A stretch of DNA of 64,000 nt from contig NZ_KB375270.1 in the NCBI RefSeq assembly GCF_000314735.2, positions 558,001 through 622,000 on the forward strand. Direction: 5' to 3'. Source of the stretch: Afipia felis ATCC 53690 (GTDB lineage Bacteria > Pseudomonadota > Alphaproteobacteria > Rhizobiales > Xanthobacteraceae). Within the stretch, counting starts at the first letter, position 1. Each line of letters begins with the position of its first letter. Made by a program: the position numbers and the translations under genes. Shown here one piece after another: positions 39,041-50,401 of this stretch. The notes under the pieces are model-generated. The model ran no database searches and was not told the origin of the DNA. It saw only the letters and a list, made by a program, of their open reading frames with translations.

Positions 39041-40945
39041 TCACTGGTTGTTGGTCGCGCCGGTCGCGATCGCGAATGCGTTCTCGTTCACCTTCACGCC
39101 GAGGGTGGTTTCCAGATGGGTGATGTATTGCCCGATCTGTTCGTCGCTCAGGTTCTGCGCGAGACCTTCCTTCATCTTTTTGGACTCGTCCGAATTGAGA
39201 TCGACCGCCGGCGTGGTGACGTTGGCGACCTGCAGCACCACGACGCCGCTGCTGGCGGGTGTATTCTCCGCCATCGCGGCGGCACCCTTGGCGGTACGGA
39301 AGGCCGTATCGACGACGAGATCGGGCAGGCCGTTGACCTTGTCGTCACGCTTGAACGGCGCGGAAGTCTGCGACGTCAGCCCGGCGGCCTTCACTTCGGT
39401 GGCGAATACGCCGCCCTTGTTGAGTTTTTCGACCAGCGCCTTGGCCTTGTCGCGCAGGCGCGTGGCGACCTGCTCATCATGCCAGCGGGCGGTGACCTGG
39501 TCCTTGACCTCGTCGAGCGTGCGGTCGCGTGAGGGCGTGGTGCCGAGTACGTCGAACCAGACTTCGCCACCGGGGAAGGTGAGCGGGTCGTTGTCGACGC
39601 CGACATCGCTGCCGAACGCCGCCGTGATGAGATCGACGCCCTTCGGCAGCGGGGCTTCCTTGTTGTCCGGTGTGCGACCGGAACGATCGACATCGATCGT
39701 CACGGCTTCGAGGCCGCTCTTTTGCGCCGCTTCCGGAATGCTGGCCCCGCCGCTGCGCTCGTCCTCGATGGCATTGCGCATCTTGTCGAAGTCGGCGCGG
39801 ACGCGCTGCTCGGCGAGCTCCTTCTTGATGGCGGGCGCGACGTTCTCGAAGGCCTCGGTCGAGCCGGGCTCGATCTTGGTGACCTTGAGCAGCACTGTGG
39901 CGAGCGCTCCCTTGACGGGCTGGCTGACCTCGTTGACCGGCAGCGCGAAGGCGGCCTTGGCGATGATCGGATCGCCGAGGCTGTTCTCGCTGACGAGGCC
40001 AAGGTCGATGTCGCCCGATGTGAGTTTCATTTCCTTGGCGAGGTCCTCGAAGGACATGCCGCCCGCGATCTTCGCGCGCGCGGCCTTGGCCGCGTCCTCG
40101 CTCTGGAAGGCGATCTGCAGCACCTGGCGACGATCCGGTTTTACGTAATCGCCGCGCCGGCTGTCATACACCTTGCGAGCATCGTCGTCGGACACCACGA
40201 CCTTCTTGGCGAGTTCGTCGGGTGAGAGGGTGAGGTAGACCACCTTGCGATATTCCGGCGCGCGGAATTGAGCCTTGTGGGCCTCGAAATAGGCGTTGAG
40301 CGCGTCTTGTGCCGGCGCTTCGATCTTGCCGGCCTGATCGGGGCCGATCTTGGCGTAGTCGATGGTGCGCTGCTCGTTCTGGAAGCGGCTCAGTGCCTCG
40401 ATCTGGGTGCTTGTCGGCTCGGCGCCCGCGACGATGCTGCCGATCAACTCGCGGCGCAGAGTGAGGCGGCGCTGTTCGGCCAGATAGCGCGGTTCGGTGT
40501 AGCCGTATTCCCGCATCGCCATCGCGAAGCGCGTCGGGTCGAATTTCCCGTTCTGTCCGGCGAAGGTCGGATCACTGGAAATGGTACGGACGATCTCGGC
40601 GTCCGACATTCGCAGACCCATGCGGCGGGCTTCTTCGTCAAGTGCCGTCTCGGCGATGGTCTGCTGCAGCAACTGACGATCGATGCCGAAAGCGCGGCCC
40701 TGTGTGGGCGTGAGCGGCCGGCGGATCTGACGGCTGATCTGCTGCAGCTTATCGGTATAGGCCGAACGGAATTGTTCCAGCGGGATGTCAGTGCTGCCGA
40801 CCGTTGCGAGCGTCGTCTGCGTCGAGCCCTTGAAGATGTCGGCAATGCCCCAGATGCCGAAGCTGACAATGAGCACGCCGAACAGCACGCTCATGATCGA
40901 CTTGCCGACCCGGTTCGACGTGACGTTTCGTATCCCTCGGAGCAT
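39041..40945 (-). CDS. Periplasmic chaperone / peptidylprolyl isomerase of the PpiD (SurA N-terminal) type
   Basis: 634 residues. A short cytoplasmic start and one membrane anchor (about 18-37, [19 protein letters not shown]) place the rest in the periplasm. The SurA_N-like chaperone region runs to about 240. A parvulin-like domain (about 255-360, with [19 protein letters not shown]) follows, then helical C-terminal repeats. PpiD assists folding of proteins emerging from the Sec translocon. It starts the minus-strand run leading into trpD and diverges from tpiA. Confidence 0.88.
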   Translation of the reverse strand: MLRGIRNVTSNRVGKSIMSVLFGVLIVSFGIWGIADIFKGSTQTTLATVGSTDIPLEQFRSAYTDKLQQISRQIRRPLTPTQGRAFGIDRQLLQQTIAETALDEEARRMGLRMSDAEIVRTISSDPTFAGQNGKFDPTRFAMAMREYGYTEPRYLAEQRRLTLRRELIGSIVAGAEPTSTQIEALSRFQNEQRTIDYAKIGPDQAGKIEAPAQDALNAYFEAHKAQFRAPEYRKVVYLTLSPDELAKKVVVSDDDARKVYDSRRGDYVKPDRRQVLQIAFQSEDAAKAARAKIAGGMSFEDLAKEMKLTSGDIDLGLVSENSLGDPIIAKAAFALPVNEVSQPVKGALATVLLKVTKIEPGSTEAFENVAPAIKKELAEQRVRADFDKMRNAIEDERSGGASIPEAAQKSGLEAVTIDVDRSGRTPDNKEAPLPKGVDLITAAFGSDVGVDNDPLTFPGGEVWFDVLGTTPSRDRTLDEVKDQVTARWHDEQVATRLRDKAKALVEKLNKGGVFATEVKAAGLTSQTSAPFKRDDKVNGLPDLVVDTAFRTAKGAAAMAENTPASSGVVVLQVANVTTPAVDLNSDESKKMKEGLAQNLSDEQIGQYITHLETTLGVKVNENAFAIATGATNNQ

Positions 40946-41147
40946 GACACCACATTTGTAGGAGGAAGCGGAACAGACCGGGCCGATTTGCCCTCACCGC
41001 ATTGTTCCGCCTCGTATAAAACGCCGCCCCGGCGGGGGCAACCGGGACGGATGCGACGGGCACGCCCTGAATACTGGATAAGGCAGGGCACCGGGTGGCG
41101 CGGGAGCAGCCCCTCTGGTAGCGGAAAGGGTCATAAAAGAAGGGGGA

Positions 41148-41909
41148 ATGATGCCGGCAGCCATCCGACCGCTGATTGCGGGCAACTGGAAAATGAACGG
41201 CCTCAAGGCGTCGCTGGCCGAACTGGCGGCGATTGGGCAGGGTGCGGCCGAAGTCTACAGCAAGGCCGATCTCCTGATCTGCCCGCCCGCGACGCTGATC
41301 TTCCCGGCGGCAGCCGCCATGATCGGATCGAAGGTCGCGATAGGAGGGCAGGACTGCCACGCCAACGCCTCCGGGGCCCATACCGGCGATATTTCAGCCG
41401 AGATGCTGGCCGATGCCGGGGCGACCTACGTGATCGTGGGACATTCGGAACGCCGCACCGACCATCACGAAACGGATACCATCGTGCATGCCAAGGCAGA
41501 GGCTGCCTGGCGCGCCGGGCTCATTGCCATCGTCTGCGTCGGCGAAACCCGCGCCGAGCGCGATGCGGGGCGGGCTGCCGAGGTCGTGGGCCGTCAACTG
41601 GCAGGCTCGATCCCGAACGGAGCTACTGCAGCCAATCTCGTCGTCGCTTACGAGCCGGTCTGGGCAATTGGAACCGGCCTGACCCCGACGTCGGGAGATA
41701 TCGAGCAAATCCATACCTTTATCCGCGAGAAGCTGACGGAGAGGTTCAAGAGGGAGGGCGAGGGTGTACGGCTGCTCTATGGCGGATCGCTGAAACCCGA
41801 CAACGCTGCCGAAATCCTGCGCCTGACCGACGTCAATGGCGGCCTGATCGGCGGCGCAAGCCTGAAAGCAGCTGATTTCCTTGCGATCGCCGCGGCCGTG
41901 CCTACCTAG
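41148..41909 (+). CDS. tpiA: Triosephosphate isomerase
   Basis: Interconverts dihydroxyacetone phosphate and glyceraldehyde 3-phosphate. 253 residues. Catalytic Lys15 is in GNWKMN, His99 in VGHSERR, Glu169 in [11 protein letters not shown], and the phosphate-binding LLYGGSLKP loop is intact. Two ATG codons (41148, 41151) are possible starts. The stop codon TAG at 41907-41909 is part of the CTAG end of the palindromic element that follows, so the exact C-terminus (VPT) may have been set by that element. Confidence 0.96.
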   Translation: MMPAAIRPLIAGNWKMNGLKASLAELAAIGQGAAEVYSKADLLICPPATLIFPAAAAMIGSKVAIGGQDCHANASGAHTGDISAEMLADAGATYVIVGHSERRTDHHETDTIVHAKAEAAWRAGLIAIVCVGETRAERDAGRAAEVVGRQLAGSIPNGATAANLVVAYEPVWAIGTGLTPTSGDIEQIHTFIREKLTERFKREGEGVRLLYGGSLKPDNAAEILRLTDVNGGLIGGASLKAADFLAIAAAVPT

Positions 41910-41977
41910 TGTCGCGAATCCGAAGTTCGCCTCACTTGCCGCGTCTTCCAGAGCGAACTTCGGATTCGCGACACTAG
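41906..41977. repeat. CTAG-bounded palindromic element A
   Basis: A perfect 25-bp inverted repeat (41906-41930 and 41953-41977) has a 22-base loop. It begins CTAGTGTCGCGAATCC and ends with the complement, so both ends are CTAG. Its left CTAG contains the tpiA stop codon. The structure resembles a very small MITE or REP-type repeat. It could also work as a transcription terminator-like hairpin in the RNA, though no T-run follows. Confidence 0.8.
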
Positions 41978-41990
41978 CAAATCTATGATT

Positions 41991-42069
41991 CTAGTGTGGT
42001 TTAGGTTCAGAAGTTCGCTTGTAGGGATTCGCGGAGAAAATGAAGCGAACTTCTGAACCACCACACTAG
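41991..42069. repeat. CTAG-bounded palindromic element B
   Basis: Arms 41991-42020 and 42043-42069 pair over 27 bp, with a 3-base bulge (TTA, 42001-42003) in the left arm, and a 22-base loop. It starts CTAGTGTGGT and ends ACCACACTAG. The inner GAAGTTCGC core is shared with element A, which lies 13 bases upstream, so the two are related copies placed in tandem between tpiA and secG. Confidence 0.78.
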
Positions 42070-42193
42070 GGCCGGACACGCGCGCCGGGGTGGCGTTCAG
42101 CGCCCTGATCGTGTACAGACGCGCCAACCTCAACCCCTCAGACATTGGCGTATCCGGCTGGCCGGTCGCGATTGTTTGTGACGGAAAGATATT

Positions 42194-42556
42194 ATGCAGA
42201 CCGTCGTTATCGTCGTTCATCTCCTGATTGTCGCGGCCCTGATCGGCGTCGTGCTCCTGCAGCGCTCCGAAGGCGGCGGCCTCGGCATTGGCGGCGGTGG
42301 TGGCGGCGGTTTCATGTCGAGCCGGGGTACGACCAACCTGCTGACCCGGACCACAGCGATTCTGGCCGCGGGCTTCTTCATCACCAGCCTGTTTCTGTCC
42401 TGGCTGGCCGGTTACGATCAGCGGCCGGCATCGCTCATCAATACGACCCCGGCGTCGCAATCGGGCTCGCCGGCACCGGAAAAGAACCTCCTGGATTCGC
42501 TCAAGCCCGCAGAGCCGGCGGCACCCGCCGCTCCGCAGGCGCCGCAGTCCAAGTAA
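42194..42556 (+). CDS. secG: Preprotein translocase subunit SecG
   Basis: Small membrane partner of SecYE that aids protein export. 120 residues with two membrane segments (about 2-20 and 54-74). The family motif GVVLLQRSEGGGLG sits between them, followed by a glycine run (GGGGGGG) and FMSSRG. The C-terminal tail is rich in Pro and Ala. It lies between tpiA and pyrG, a common position for secG. Confidence 0.93.
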   Translation: MQTVVIVVHLLIVAALIGVVLLQRSEGGGLGIGGGGGGGFMSSRGTTNLLTRTTAILAAGFFITSLFLSWLAGYDQRPASLINTTPASQSGSPAPEKNLLDSLKPAEPAAPAAPQAPQSK

Positions 42557-42735
42557 GGGTTCATCTCAGCCCGAACTATCGGTGGACACATCTCCGGCTG
42601 TGCTGCCATCGCGTCTGAGCGGTGGTCGCTAACCGGCTGTGTTTGTTTAAAATTCAACGTAACCCACAGGGAATGATTTTTTCCGGGGGGAAGGGCGATT
42701 CGTTTTGCGAATCTCGCCCGTGACGATAAAGGTAG

Positions 42736-44373
<1,638 letters not shown>

Positions 44374-44470
44374 TCGTCAGTACAATCCATTGAACAGGTA
44401 TCGGTGGGCCGGATAGGCTACCGCCGAGGCGAGCCTGTTGCGGACGCCTCCGTGCCGAGGTGTCGGGCTG

Positions 44471-45277
44471 ATGAAGATTCCCAAAATCAAACCGCCGCCC
44501 CATGATGAACCTGCGCGGCCGTGGGGCGAAGCTTCCGGCGTGGAACCGAAGGCACCGGTCAGCCAGGTGCCCGGGCGACGTGCTCGCCGGTTCGGCCGCA
44601 GCTGGCTGTCATCGATCCTGTTCGCGGTTCTAATCTTCGGTCTGTGGGGCGGTCGCGCCTGGCAGGATCTGTCCTCGCCGTCGGCGTGGGCCTACTGGAA
44701 GGACCGATACTTCTCACCGACACTGACGTCGTCGGTTATTCAGATTGAGGCGAACGGGCGTTCGCATCGCGCGCTCGCCATCTCGGGTGAGATCGGCGCC
44801 GCGGCTGCGGTCTGGTTTCGCGAGAAGCTGGACGACGCCAAGCTGGGCGAGGGCGATTTCGTCGTGCTGTCGTCGCCGGGCGGGCAAGTCGATCAGGCCC
44901 TCATCATGGGCGATGTCATCCGCTCGCGCGGGCTGACGACGATGGTCGCCAAAGCCGATGCGACAGGCCGCTTGCGCCCGTCCTATTGCGCCAGTGCCTG
45001 TGTGCTTGTTTATGCCGGCGGCAAAATTCGCGAAGCCTTTCCCGGATCGGCGCTGGGTGTGCATCAGTTCACGACTGAATTGCCGAGAAGCGCGGACTTC
45101 GGCCGCGACATCGTCGCCGACACCCAGAAGACGACGGGCATCATCCTCGACTACATGACACGGATGGGCGTCTCGCCATCCATCCTGCAAGCGATGTCGG
45201 CCACCCGGGATATCCGCTGGCTCAACGACAGGGAGACGTTCGATCTCAAGTTGGCGACGAATCGGTTTGCGGGCTGA
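44471..45277 (+). CDS. Membrane-anchored protein with a ClpP-like fold, unknown function
   Basis: 268 residues. A proline-rich, basic cytoplasmic start is followed by one membrane segment (about 48-66, WLSSILFAVLIFGLWGG). The rest resembles ClpP/crotonase-fold periplasmic proteins: a strand-turn motif VVLSSPGGQVDQALIMGDVI, then YCASACVLVYAGG, where the ClpP nucleophile Ser would lie, and ALGVHQF with a possible catalytic His. It matches the pattern of COG3904-type predicted periplasmic proteins. Whether it is a protease is not established. ATG 44471 is chosen over an in-frame start at 44438. Confidence 0.7.
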   Translation: MKIPKIKPPPHDEPARPWGEASGVEPKAPVSQVPGRRARRFGRSWLSSILFAVLIFGLWGGRAWQDLSSPSAWAYWKDRYFSPTLTSSVIQIEANGRSHRALAISGEIGAAAAVWFREKLDDAKLGEGDFVVLSSPGGQVDQALIMGDVIRSRGLTTMVAKADATGRLRPSYCASACVLVYAGGKIREAFPGSALGVHQFTTELPRSADFGRDIVADTQKTTGIILDYMTRMGVSPSILQAMSATRDIRWLNDRETFDLKLATNRFAG

Positions 45278-45394
45278 TGTTTTGCCTCAGCTCTCGGAAG
45301 GTGAACGAATGGCGGAGAGGAATTGAGCGCGTAGGGCAAAGACAGGCCCCCGGAGGAGCGCTATAAAGCCGCCATTGAAATTCGAGGTTTGCTC

Positions 45395-45724
45395 ATGAGC
45401 ATTTACGAATTGCGCGTGTATCGCTGTCTGCCGGGCCGTCTGCCAGCGCTGGTGAAGCGCTTTGGCGAAACGACTACGAAAATCTGGGAAAAGCACGGCA
45501 TCAAGCAGGCCGGCTTCTTCACCACGCTTGTTGGTGAATCCAATCAGGACCTGACCTATCTGCTGGAATGGGATTCGCTCGCCGATCGCGAGAAGAAGTG
45601 GAATGCGTTTCAATCCGATCCGGAATGGATCAAGGAGCGTGCTGACTCCGAAAAGGACGGCCAGATCGTCGCGAACATCGCGAGTTCGTTCCTGGTGCCA
45701 ACCTCGTTCTCCTCGGTGAAGTGA
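45395..45724 (+). CDS. NIPSNAP family protein
   Basis: 109 residues forming one ferredoxin-like alpha/beta barrel domain. MSIYELRVYRCLPGRL and the closing LLEWDSLADREKKWNAFQSD are typical of the family. The biochemical role is unknown; relatives include dimeric stress-responsive barrels. Its stop overlaps the start of the next gene (GTGA), so the two are co-translated. Confidence 0.85.
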   Translation: MSIYELRVYRCLPGRLPALVKRFGETTTKIWEKHGIKQAGFFTTLVGESNQDLTYLLEWDSLADREKKWNAFQSDPEWIKERADSEKDGQIVANIASSFLVPTSFSSVK

Positions 45725-46635
45725 ACGCTGGTCCCGTCATGCCGACGCAGACATGGTCGCGCCCGCGCGGACTCGACCATGTCGTGCATGCTGTGCGCGA
45801 CCTCGACGCGGCAGCGGACTTTTACGCGCGCGCGGGCTTTCAGGTCGGTGGCCGCAATCGCCACCCGTGGGGGACGCATAACCGCATCATCCAGTTTCTT
45901 GGCTTCTTCATCGAACTGCTTGAAGTCGGGGAGCCGGAGAAGATCGTGCCGCCCGCACCGGGACAGTTTTCGTTCGGTGCATTCAATCGTGATTTCCTGA
46001 GGGCGCATGAAGGGCTGAGCATGGTGCTGCTCGCCAGCACCGACGCACGCGCTGATGCACGGCTTTTTGATGAGGCGGGTATCGGCGGCTACGAGGTGTT
46101 CGACTTCGAGCGCGAAGGTGCAGGGCCGGACGGCGCGCCGGTCAAGGTCGCATTCTCGCTGGCATTTGCGCATGACAGGCTCTCGCCGCATGCGGGCTTT
46201 GCGGTCTGCCAGCATCATTATCCGCAGAATTTCTGGAATCCGTCACGGCAGGTTCACGAGAATGGAACGACCGGCATCGGCGGCGTGGTGATGGTTGCCG
46301 ATAATCCGACCGATCACCACGTTTTCCTCTCCGCCTTCACTGGCGTTCGGCTGCTGCATTCCAATTCCATCGGCGTGAAATCGGTGACGCCGCACGGCGA
46401 TCTGGAGATCATGGAGGTTTTGAGCTTCCGTGATCAGTTCGGAGTGGTTGAAACCGTTGCGGGCGAGGGCGCTGAGTTGCGTGGGCTGCGCCTCGAGGTG
46501 CGCGATCTCGGTCAGCTTGAAACGCGGTTGAATGCGGGTGGTATCGCTCACCATCGCCGGGTCGGGCGGGTGGTAATCGCGCCGGAGGCGGCCTTCGGTG
46601 CGACGCTGATTTTTGAGCAGACGCAGGCAGCCTGA
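45721..46635 (+). CDS. VOC (glyoxalase-like) family protein
   Basis: 304 residues. The N-terminal half reads as a vicinal-oxygen-chelate module: GLDHVVHAVRDLDAAADFYARAG has the typical start with a metal-ligand His, followed by a central FIELLEVGEPE with a Glu ligand. A second module begins near residue 180 (GIGGVVMVADNPTDHHVFLS). This is the Glyoxalase_3-like arrangement. GTG 45721 overlaps the NIPSNAP stop; ATG 45739 is the alternative. The substrate is unknown. Confidence 0.8.
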   Translation: MNAGPVMPTQTWSRPRGLDHVVHAVRDLDAAADFYARAGFQVGGRNRHPWGTHNRIIQFLGFFIELLEVGEPEKIVPPAPGQFSFGAFNRDFLRAHEGLSMVLLASTDARADARLFDEAGIGGYEVFDFEREGAGPDGAPVKVAFSLAFAHDRLSPHAGFAVCQHHYPQNFWNPSRQVHENGTTGIGGVVMVADNPTDHHVFLSAFTGVRLLHSNSIGVKSVTPHGDLEIMEVLSFRDQFGVVETVAGEGAELRGLRLEVRDLGQLETRLNAGGIAHHRRVGRVVIAPEAAFGATLIFEQTQAA

Positions 46636-46712
46636 CGGATTGAAAGCCTCCCGATCGCCTTGATCTTGTCCCGTGCTCCCGGCAAAAGGGGGCCTCAACG
46701 CGGAGCATTCTT

Positions 46713-47549
46713 TTGGTTTCAGCCTCGAAAACCGTATCTGCCGGCAACGTCACCTTCGGCAACGATCTGCCGCTGGCGGTGATCGCAGGCCCATGTCAGT
46801 TGGAAAGCCGCGCGCATGCGCTCGAGGTCGCCAGCGCGCTGAAGGAGATCGCAGCGCGGCTCAAGATCGGCCTCATCTACAAAACCTCTTTCGACAAGGC
46901 GAACCGCACCAGTGCGTCGGCCGAGCGCGGCATCGGCCTTGCCAAGGCGCTTCCCATATTCGCTGAAATCCGCGAGAGCCTTAAGCTGCCGGTATTGACC
47001 GACGTGCACGAGGCGGAGCAGTGCGCGGACGTCGCTCAGGCCGTGGACGTGTTGCAGATCCCTGCGTTTCTCTGCCGCCAGACCGATCTTCTGCTTGCGG
47101 CGGCTGCGACCGGCAAAGTCGTCAACGTCAAGAAGGGCCAGTTCCTCGCACCCTGGGATATGCAGAACGTCGTCGCCAAGATCACGAGCGGCGGCAATGT
47201 CAATGTGCTGGTGACGGAGCGCGGTGCGTCGTTCGGCTACAACACACTCGTCTCCGATATGCGCGCGCTGCCGATTCTTGCGCGTACCACCGGTGCGCCG
47301 GTCATCTTCGATGCGACCCATTCGGTGCAGCAGCCGGGCGGCAAGGGCACGTCATCGGGCGGCGAGCGTGAGTTTGTCCCGGTGTTGGCGCGAGCCGCAG
47401 TCGCGGTGGGCGTCGCGGGCGTCTTCATCGAGACCCATCCCGATCCCGATCATGCGCCATCCGACGGCCCGAACATGGTGCCCCTCAAGGACTTCGAGGG
47501 ACTTCTTAAGAAGCTGATGGCGTTCGACGCGCTGGCGAAGGGCCGCTGA
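46713..47549 (+). CDS. kdsA: 3-deoxy-8-phosphooctulonate synthase (Kdo-8-P synthase), metal-dependent type
   Basis: Condenses arabinose 5-phosphate and PEP for the Kdo of lipopolysaccharide. 278 residues from a TTG start with GGAG at 46702-46705. AGPCQLES at 25-32 carries Cys28, where the metal-independent enzymes have Asn, so this should be the metal-requiring class. [27 protein letters not shown] and [17 protein letters not shown] confirm the family. Serves the same LPS pathway as the lpx block upstream. Confidence 0.95.
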   Translation: MVSASKTVSAGNVTFGNDLPLAVIAGPCQLESRAHALEVASALKEIAARLKIGLIYKTSFDKANRTSASAERGIGLAKALPIFAEIRESLKLPVLTDVHEAEQCADVAQAVDVLQIPAFLCRQTDLLLAAAATGKVVNVKKGQFLAPWDMQNVVAKITSGGNVNVLVTERGASFGYNTLVSDMRALPILARTTGAPVIFDATHSVQQPGGKGTSSGGEREFVPVLARAAVAVGVAGVFIETHPDPDHAPSDGPNMVPLKDFEGLLKKLMAFDALAKGR

Positions 47550-47647
47550 CAGCAGCCGATAAAAATTTCCCGGACCGGGCGAATAAATCCGCTCTCCACC
47601 CAGTCTCCTGAACAGCGCCCCGTGCGGGCCCTTTCAGGGAGACTGCC

Positions 47648-48580
47648 ATGTCACATGACCATCACGACCCTGGTCGCCGTCACGCCCTTGAGTGCATGAT
47701 CTGGGCGGGGACCGGCGTTCTGTGGACCGTCAGCGGGGGTATCCCCCATTCCGTAGGACTGATCGGCGAAGCGAGCGCTGCACAGCCGTCCGGCTTCACG
47801 TTCCTGCAAATGAGCGATAGCCATATCGGCTTCGACAAGGCGGCTAATCCCGATGCGCTCGGCACTTTGCGTGAAGCGGTAGGCATCGTGAAGGCGATGC
47901 CGGTCAAGCCGTCCTTCATCATTCACACCGGCGATATCACGCACCTTTCTAAAGCCGCCGAGTTCGACAATGCCGGTGAGGTGTTCGGCGAAACCGGCGT
48001 GAAAATTCACTACGTTCCCGGCGAGCACGACATCATCGATGAGGATCGCGGTAAGGCGTACCTCGATCGCTACGGCAAAGGCACACAGGGCGCAGGCTGG
48101 TACAGTTTCGACGATCACGGCGTGCACTTCATTGGTCTCGTCAACGTCGTCGATCTTCAGGGCGGCGGGCTTGGCAATCTTGGCGCGGAGCAACTCGCCT
48201 GGCTGCAATCCGATCTCAGGGACAGGTCGAACGACACCCCCATCGTCGTGTTCGCACATATTCCGCTGCAGGTGGTCTATCGCGAATGGGGCTGGGGCAC
48301 TGAAGACGGCATGCGCGTGCTGGAGATGCTGAAGCGCTTCGGCTCCGTCACCGTGCTCAACGGTCACATCCACCAGTTGCTGCAGAAGGTCGAAGGCAAT
48401 GTGACCTTCCATACCGCGATGTCCACGGCGTTTCCGCAACCGGCGCCGGGCGCGGCGCCATCGCCGGGGCCGATGCGCGTACCGCCTGAGCAGCTTCGCT
48501 CCATGCTTGGCCTCTCGAGCATCAATGTCGTGCAGGGTGAGAAGTCGCTCGCCTTCATCGATCGAACGCTCGCCAGTTGA
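47648..48580 (+). CDS. Exported metallophosphoesterase (calcineurin-like), probable Tat substrate
   Basis: 310 residues. GRRHALECMIWAG near residue 9 followed by a hydrophobic stretch resembles a twin-arginine signal. The metal-binding motifs appear in order: SDSHIG (Asp57, His59), HTGDITH, PGEHD (in place of GNHD), FAHIPL and NGHIHQ. It is therefore a dinuclear-metal phosphoesterase of the periplasm. The C-terminal PQPAPGAAPSPGPMR loop is proline-rich. The next gene, a cupredoxin, starts at its stop codon, so the two are co-translated. The substrate is unknown. Confidence 0.83.
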   Translation: MSHDHHDPGRRHALECMIWAGTGVLWTVSGGIPHSVGLIGEASAAQPSGFTFLQMSDSHIGFDKAANPDALGTLREAVGIVKAMPVKPSFIIHTGDITHLSKAAEFDNAGEVFGETGVKIHYVPGEHDIIDEDRGKAYLDRYGKGTQGAGWYSFDDHGVHFIGLVNVVDLQGGGLGNLGAEQLAWLQSDLRDRSNDTPIVVFAHIPLQVVYREWGWGTEDGMRVLEMLKRFGSVTVLNGHIHQLLQKVEGNVTFHTAMSTAFPQPAPGAAPSPGPMRVPPEQLRSMLGLSSINVVQGEKSLAFIDRTLAS

Positions 48581-48939
48581 TGGAGACGATGATGGGAATG
48601 GTTGCAACTCGTCGAACGTTCGTGGCTGCAGGGCTCGGGCTTGCGTTCGGAGCGGTGCTGGCGCTCAGCGTGGTCAGGGCGGAAGGGACCGCGAAGGAGG
48701 TCACCATCGATAATTTCACCTTTACTCCGGCGGAGCTGTCGGTGCCGGTTGGCACGACCGTGACCTGGATCAACCGCGATGACATTCCGCATACGGTGAT
48801 CGCGAAGGACAAAAGTTTCCGCTCGAAGGCGCTCGATACCGACGACCGTTATTCCTTCACGTTCGCGACCGCCGGGACTTACGATTATTTTTGCGGCCTG
48901 CATCCGCACATGACCGGAAAGATTGTCGTCACCCCATGA
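48580..48939 (+). CDS. Exported cupredoxin (plastocyanin/amicyanin-like)
   Basis: 119 residues. TRRTF at 10-14, followed by a hydrophobic segment to about 32, looks like a Tat signal. The mature domain keeps the type 1 copper ligands: His71 (DIPHTV) and the C-terminal loop FCGLHPHM with Cys105, His108 and Met111, spaced as in amicyanin. It should be a small periplasmic electron carrier. Start codons at 48580, 48592 and 48598 are all possible. It is followed by the sigma and anti-sigma genes. Confidence 0.85.
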   Translation: METMMGMVATRRTFVAAGLGLAFGAVLALSVVRAEGTAKEVTIDNFTFTPAELSVPVGTTVTWINRDDIPHTVIAKDKSFRSKALDTDDRYSFTFATAGTYDYFCGLHPHMTGKIVVTP

Positions 48940-48966
48940 ATGTGATGCAGAAAGGCGACGAAGATT

Positions 48967-49623
48967 GTGATGACTTTGCGGTTGCTGGTCATGCCGGCAT
49001 CAGCGCGATGTGCTAGAACTGACCCACCGGAGCTTCTGGATGGCTTCTCCGGCTTGAAGCAGCGTTCGGGTGAGGCCTTGCCAAATCGCGATGATCGCTC
49101 GCTGTTCGATGCAGTATTCCTGCCGCACTTGCCGGAATCCTATCGTCTGGCTCGTTGGCTGACGGGCAACGGTGCGGATGCCGAAGACGTGGTGCAGGAA
49201 TCGTCGCTGCGGGCGTTTCGCGCGATCCAGACCTTCGATGGCGCTAATGCGCGCGCCTGGTCGCTCTCGGTTGTTCGGAATACGGCCTATAGCTGGCTCC
49301 TGAAGAACCGGCCCAGGACAGTGGTCCTCGCTGATGACCTCGGCGATGCAGACCGGCGGCAGATGGAGCAGGGCGATGCCCATCGATCCGGCGTGCAGAC
49401 GCCTGAACAGGCGCTGCTGCTCAAGCTGGATATCGAAAGCGTGCGGGATGCGCTCAAAAGATTGCCGGCGCCACTGCGCGAAATCATCGTCCTTCGCGAA
49501 ATGCATCAGTTGAGTTACCGCGAGATTTCAGAGATTGCGGGCATCCCGATCGGCACGGTGATGTCGCGCCTTGCGCGAAGCAGGGACGTTCTCGCACATA
49601 TGCTGGGAGAGCAGGATAGATGA
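48967..49623 (+). CDS. ECF-type RNA polymerase sigma factor
   Basis: 218 residues. Region 2 (about 48-115) contains PESYRLARWLTGNGADAEDVVQE, shown here without its last residues, and RAWSLSVVRNTAYSWL. Region 4 (about 150-205) contains LPAPLREIIVLREMHQLSYREIS and the helix-turn-helix GIPIGTVMSRLARSR. There is no extended C-terminal domain. GTG 48967 or ATG 48970 are the starts. Its stop overlaps the next gene by ATGA, the usual coupling of ECF sigma and anti-sigma genes. Confidence 0.9.
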   Translation: MMTLRLLVMPASARCARTDPPELLDGFSGLKQRSGEALPNRDDRSLFDAVFLPHLPESYRLARWLTGNGADAEDVVQESSLRAFRAIQTFDGANARAWSLSVVRNTAYSWLLKNRPRTVVLADDLGDADRRQMEQGDAHRSGVQTPEQALLLKLDIESVRDALKRLPAPLREIIVLREMHQLSYREISEIAGIPIGTVMSRLARSRDVLAHMLGEQDR

Positions 49624-50357
49624 GGGCATCCCCGGACGACGACGATCTTGAGTTGCAGGCTTACCTCGATGGCGAGTGTGACACGGATGCCGCGCGAGCG
49701 TTTGAGCAGCGCCTCGCAGGCGACGAGAGCTTGCGCCTGCGCTTCGAGCAGATGCTGGCGCTGAGCAACGCGCTGCGTGCCATTCCGCAAGAAGATATGC
49801 CGCAAACATTGCGGGCGCGTGTCGGCGCGACGGTGGCGGGTGCAAGCTCTCGTGAGCGACGGTGGTCGTGGCAGGCGCTTGCGGCTGCGGTCATCGTCGG
49901 CGTGTTGATCAGCGCGGCTGCGATGCTGACGCTCGACCGGTATCGTTCGCGACAGGATCTCGTGCAGCAGGTGATCGCAAGTCACGTGCGAGGATTGCTG
50001 GCACCGCAGCCGTTCGATATCGCCTCGTCGGACAGCCATGTCGTCAGGCCGTGGTTTGCCTCGCGCATTGCGCGTTCTCCGCAAGTGCTCAACCTGGCGC
50101 AACAGGGATTCAAACTCACAGGCGGACGTATCGATATCGTTGGCAACACACCGGTCCCGACCGTCGTGTACCGGCACGACACTCATGTGGTGAGCCTGAC
50201 GATGCTCGCTCCGGGGATGTCTCTGCCGGTGGCGAGCCAGTCCGGCTATCAGGCCCTGAGCTGGAGCGACAGCAAGGCGACCTATGTGGCCGTGTGCGAT
50301 TTGCCGGTGAAGGACCTCGCGAACTTTAGGCGCATCTTCACCGCCGCTTCGTCCTAG
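49620..50357 (+). CDS. Membrane-spanning anti-sigma factor
   Basis: 245 residues. The N-terminal part (about 1-70) is a short helical domain with LELQAYLDGECDTDAARAFE, the pattern of anti-sigma domains, but without a clear zinc-binding HxxxCxxC motif. One membrane segment lies at about 84-102 (ALAAAVIVGVLISAAAML). The periplasmic remainder is about 140 residues. It is expected to hold the upstream ECF sigma factor at the membrane until a signal releases it. The co-transcribed cupredoxin suggests a copper or redox signal, which is inference. Confidence 0.85.
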   Translation: MRASPDDDDLELQAYLDGECDTDAARAFEQRLAGDESLRLRFEQMLALSNALRAIPQEDMPQTLRARVGATVAGASSRERRWSWQALAAAVIVGVLISAAAMLTLDRYRSRQDLVQQVIASHVRGLLAPQPFDIASSDSHVVRPWFASRIARSPQVLNLAQQGFKLTGGRIDIVGNTPVPTVVYRHDTHVVSLTMLAPGMSLPVASQSGYQALSWSDSKATYVAVCDLPVKDLANFRRIFTAASS

Positions 50358-50401
50358 CCCTGCTCGCGGTAAGGCGACGGGTCCTGATCGGGGCTGTGCA
50401 G

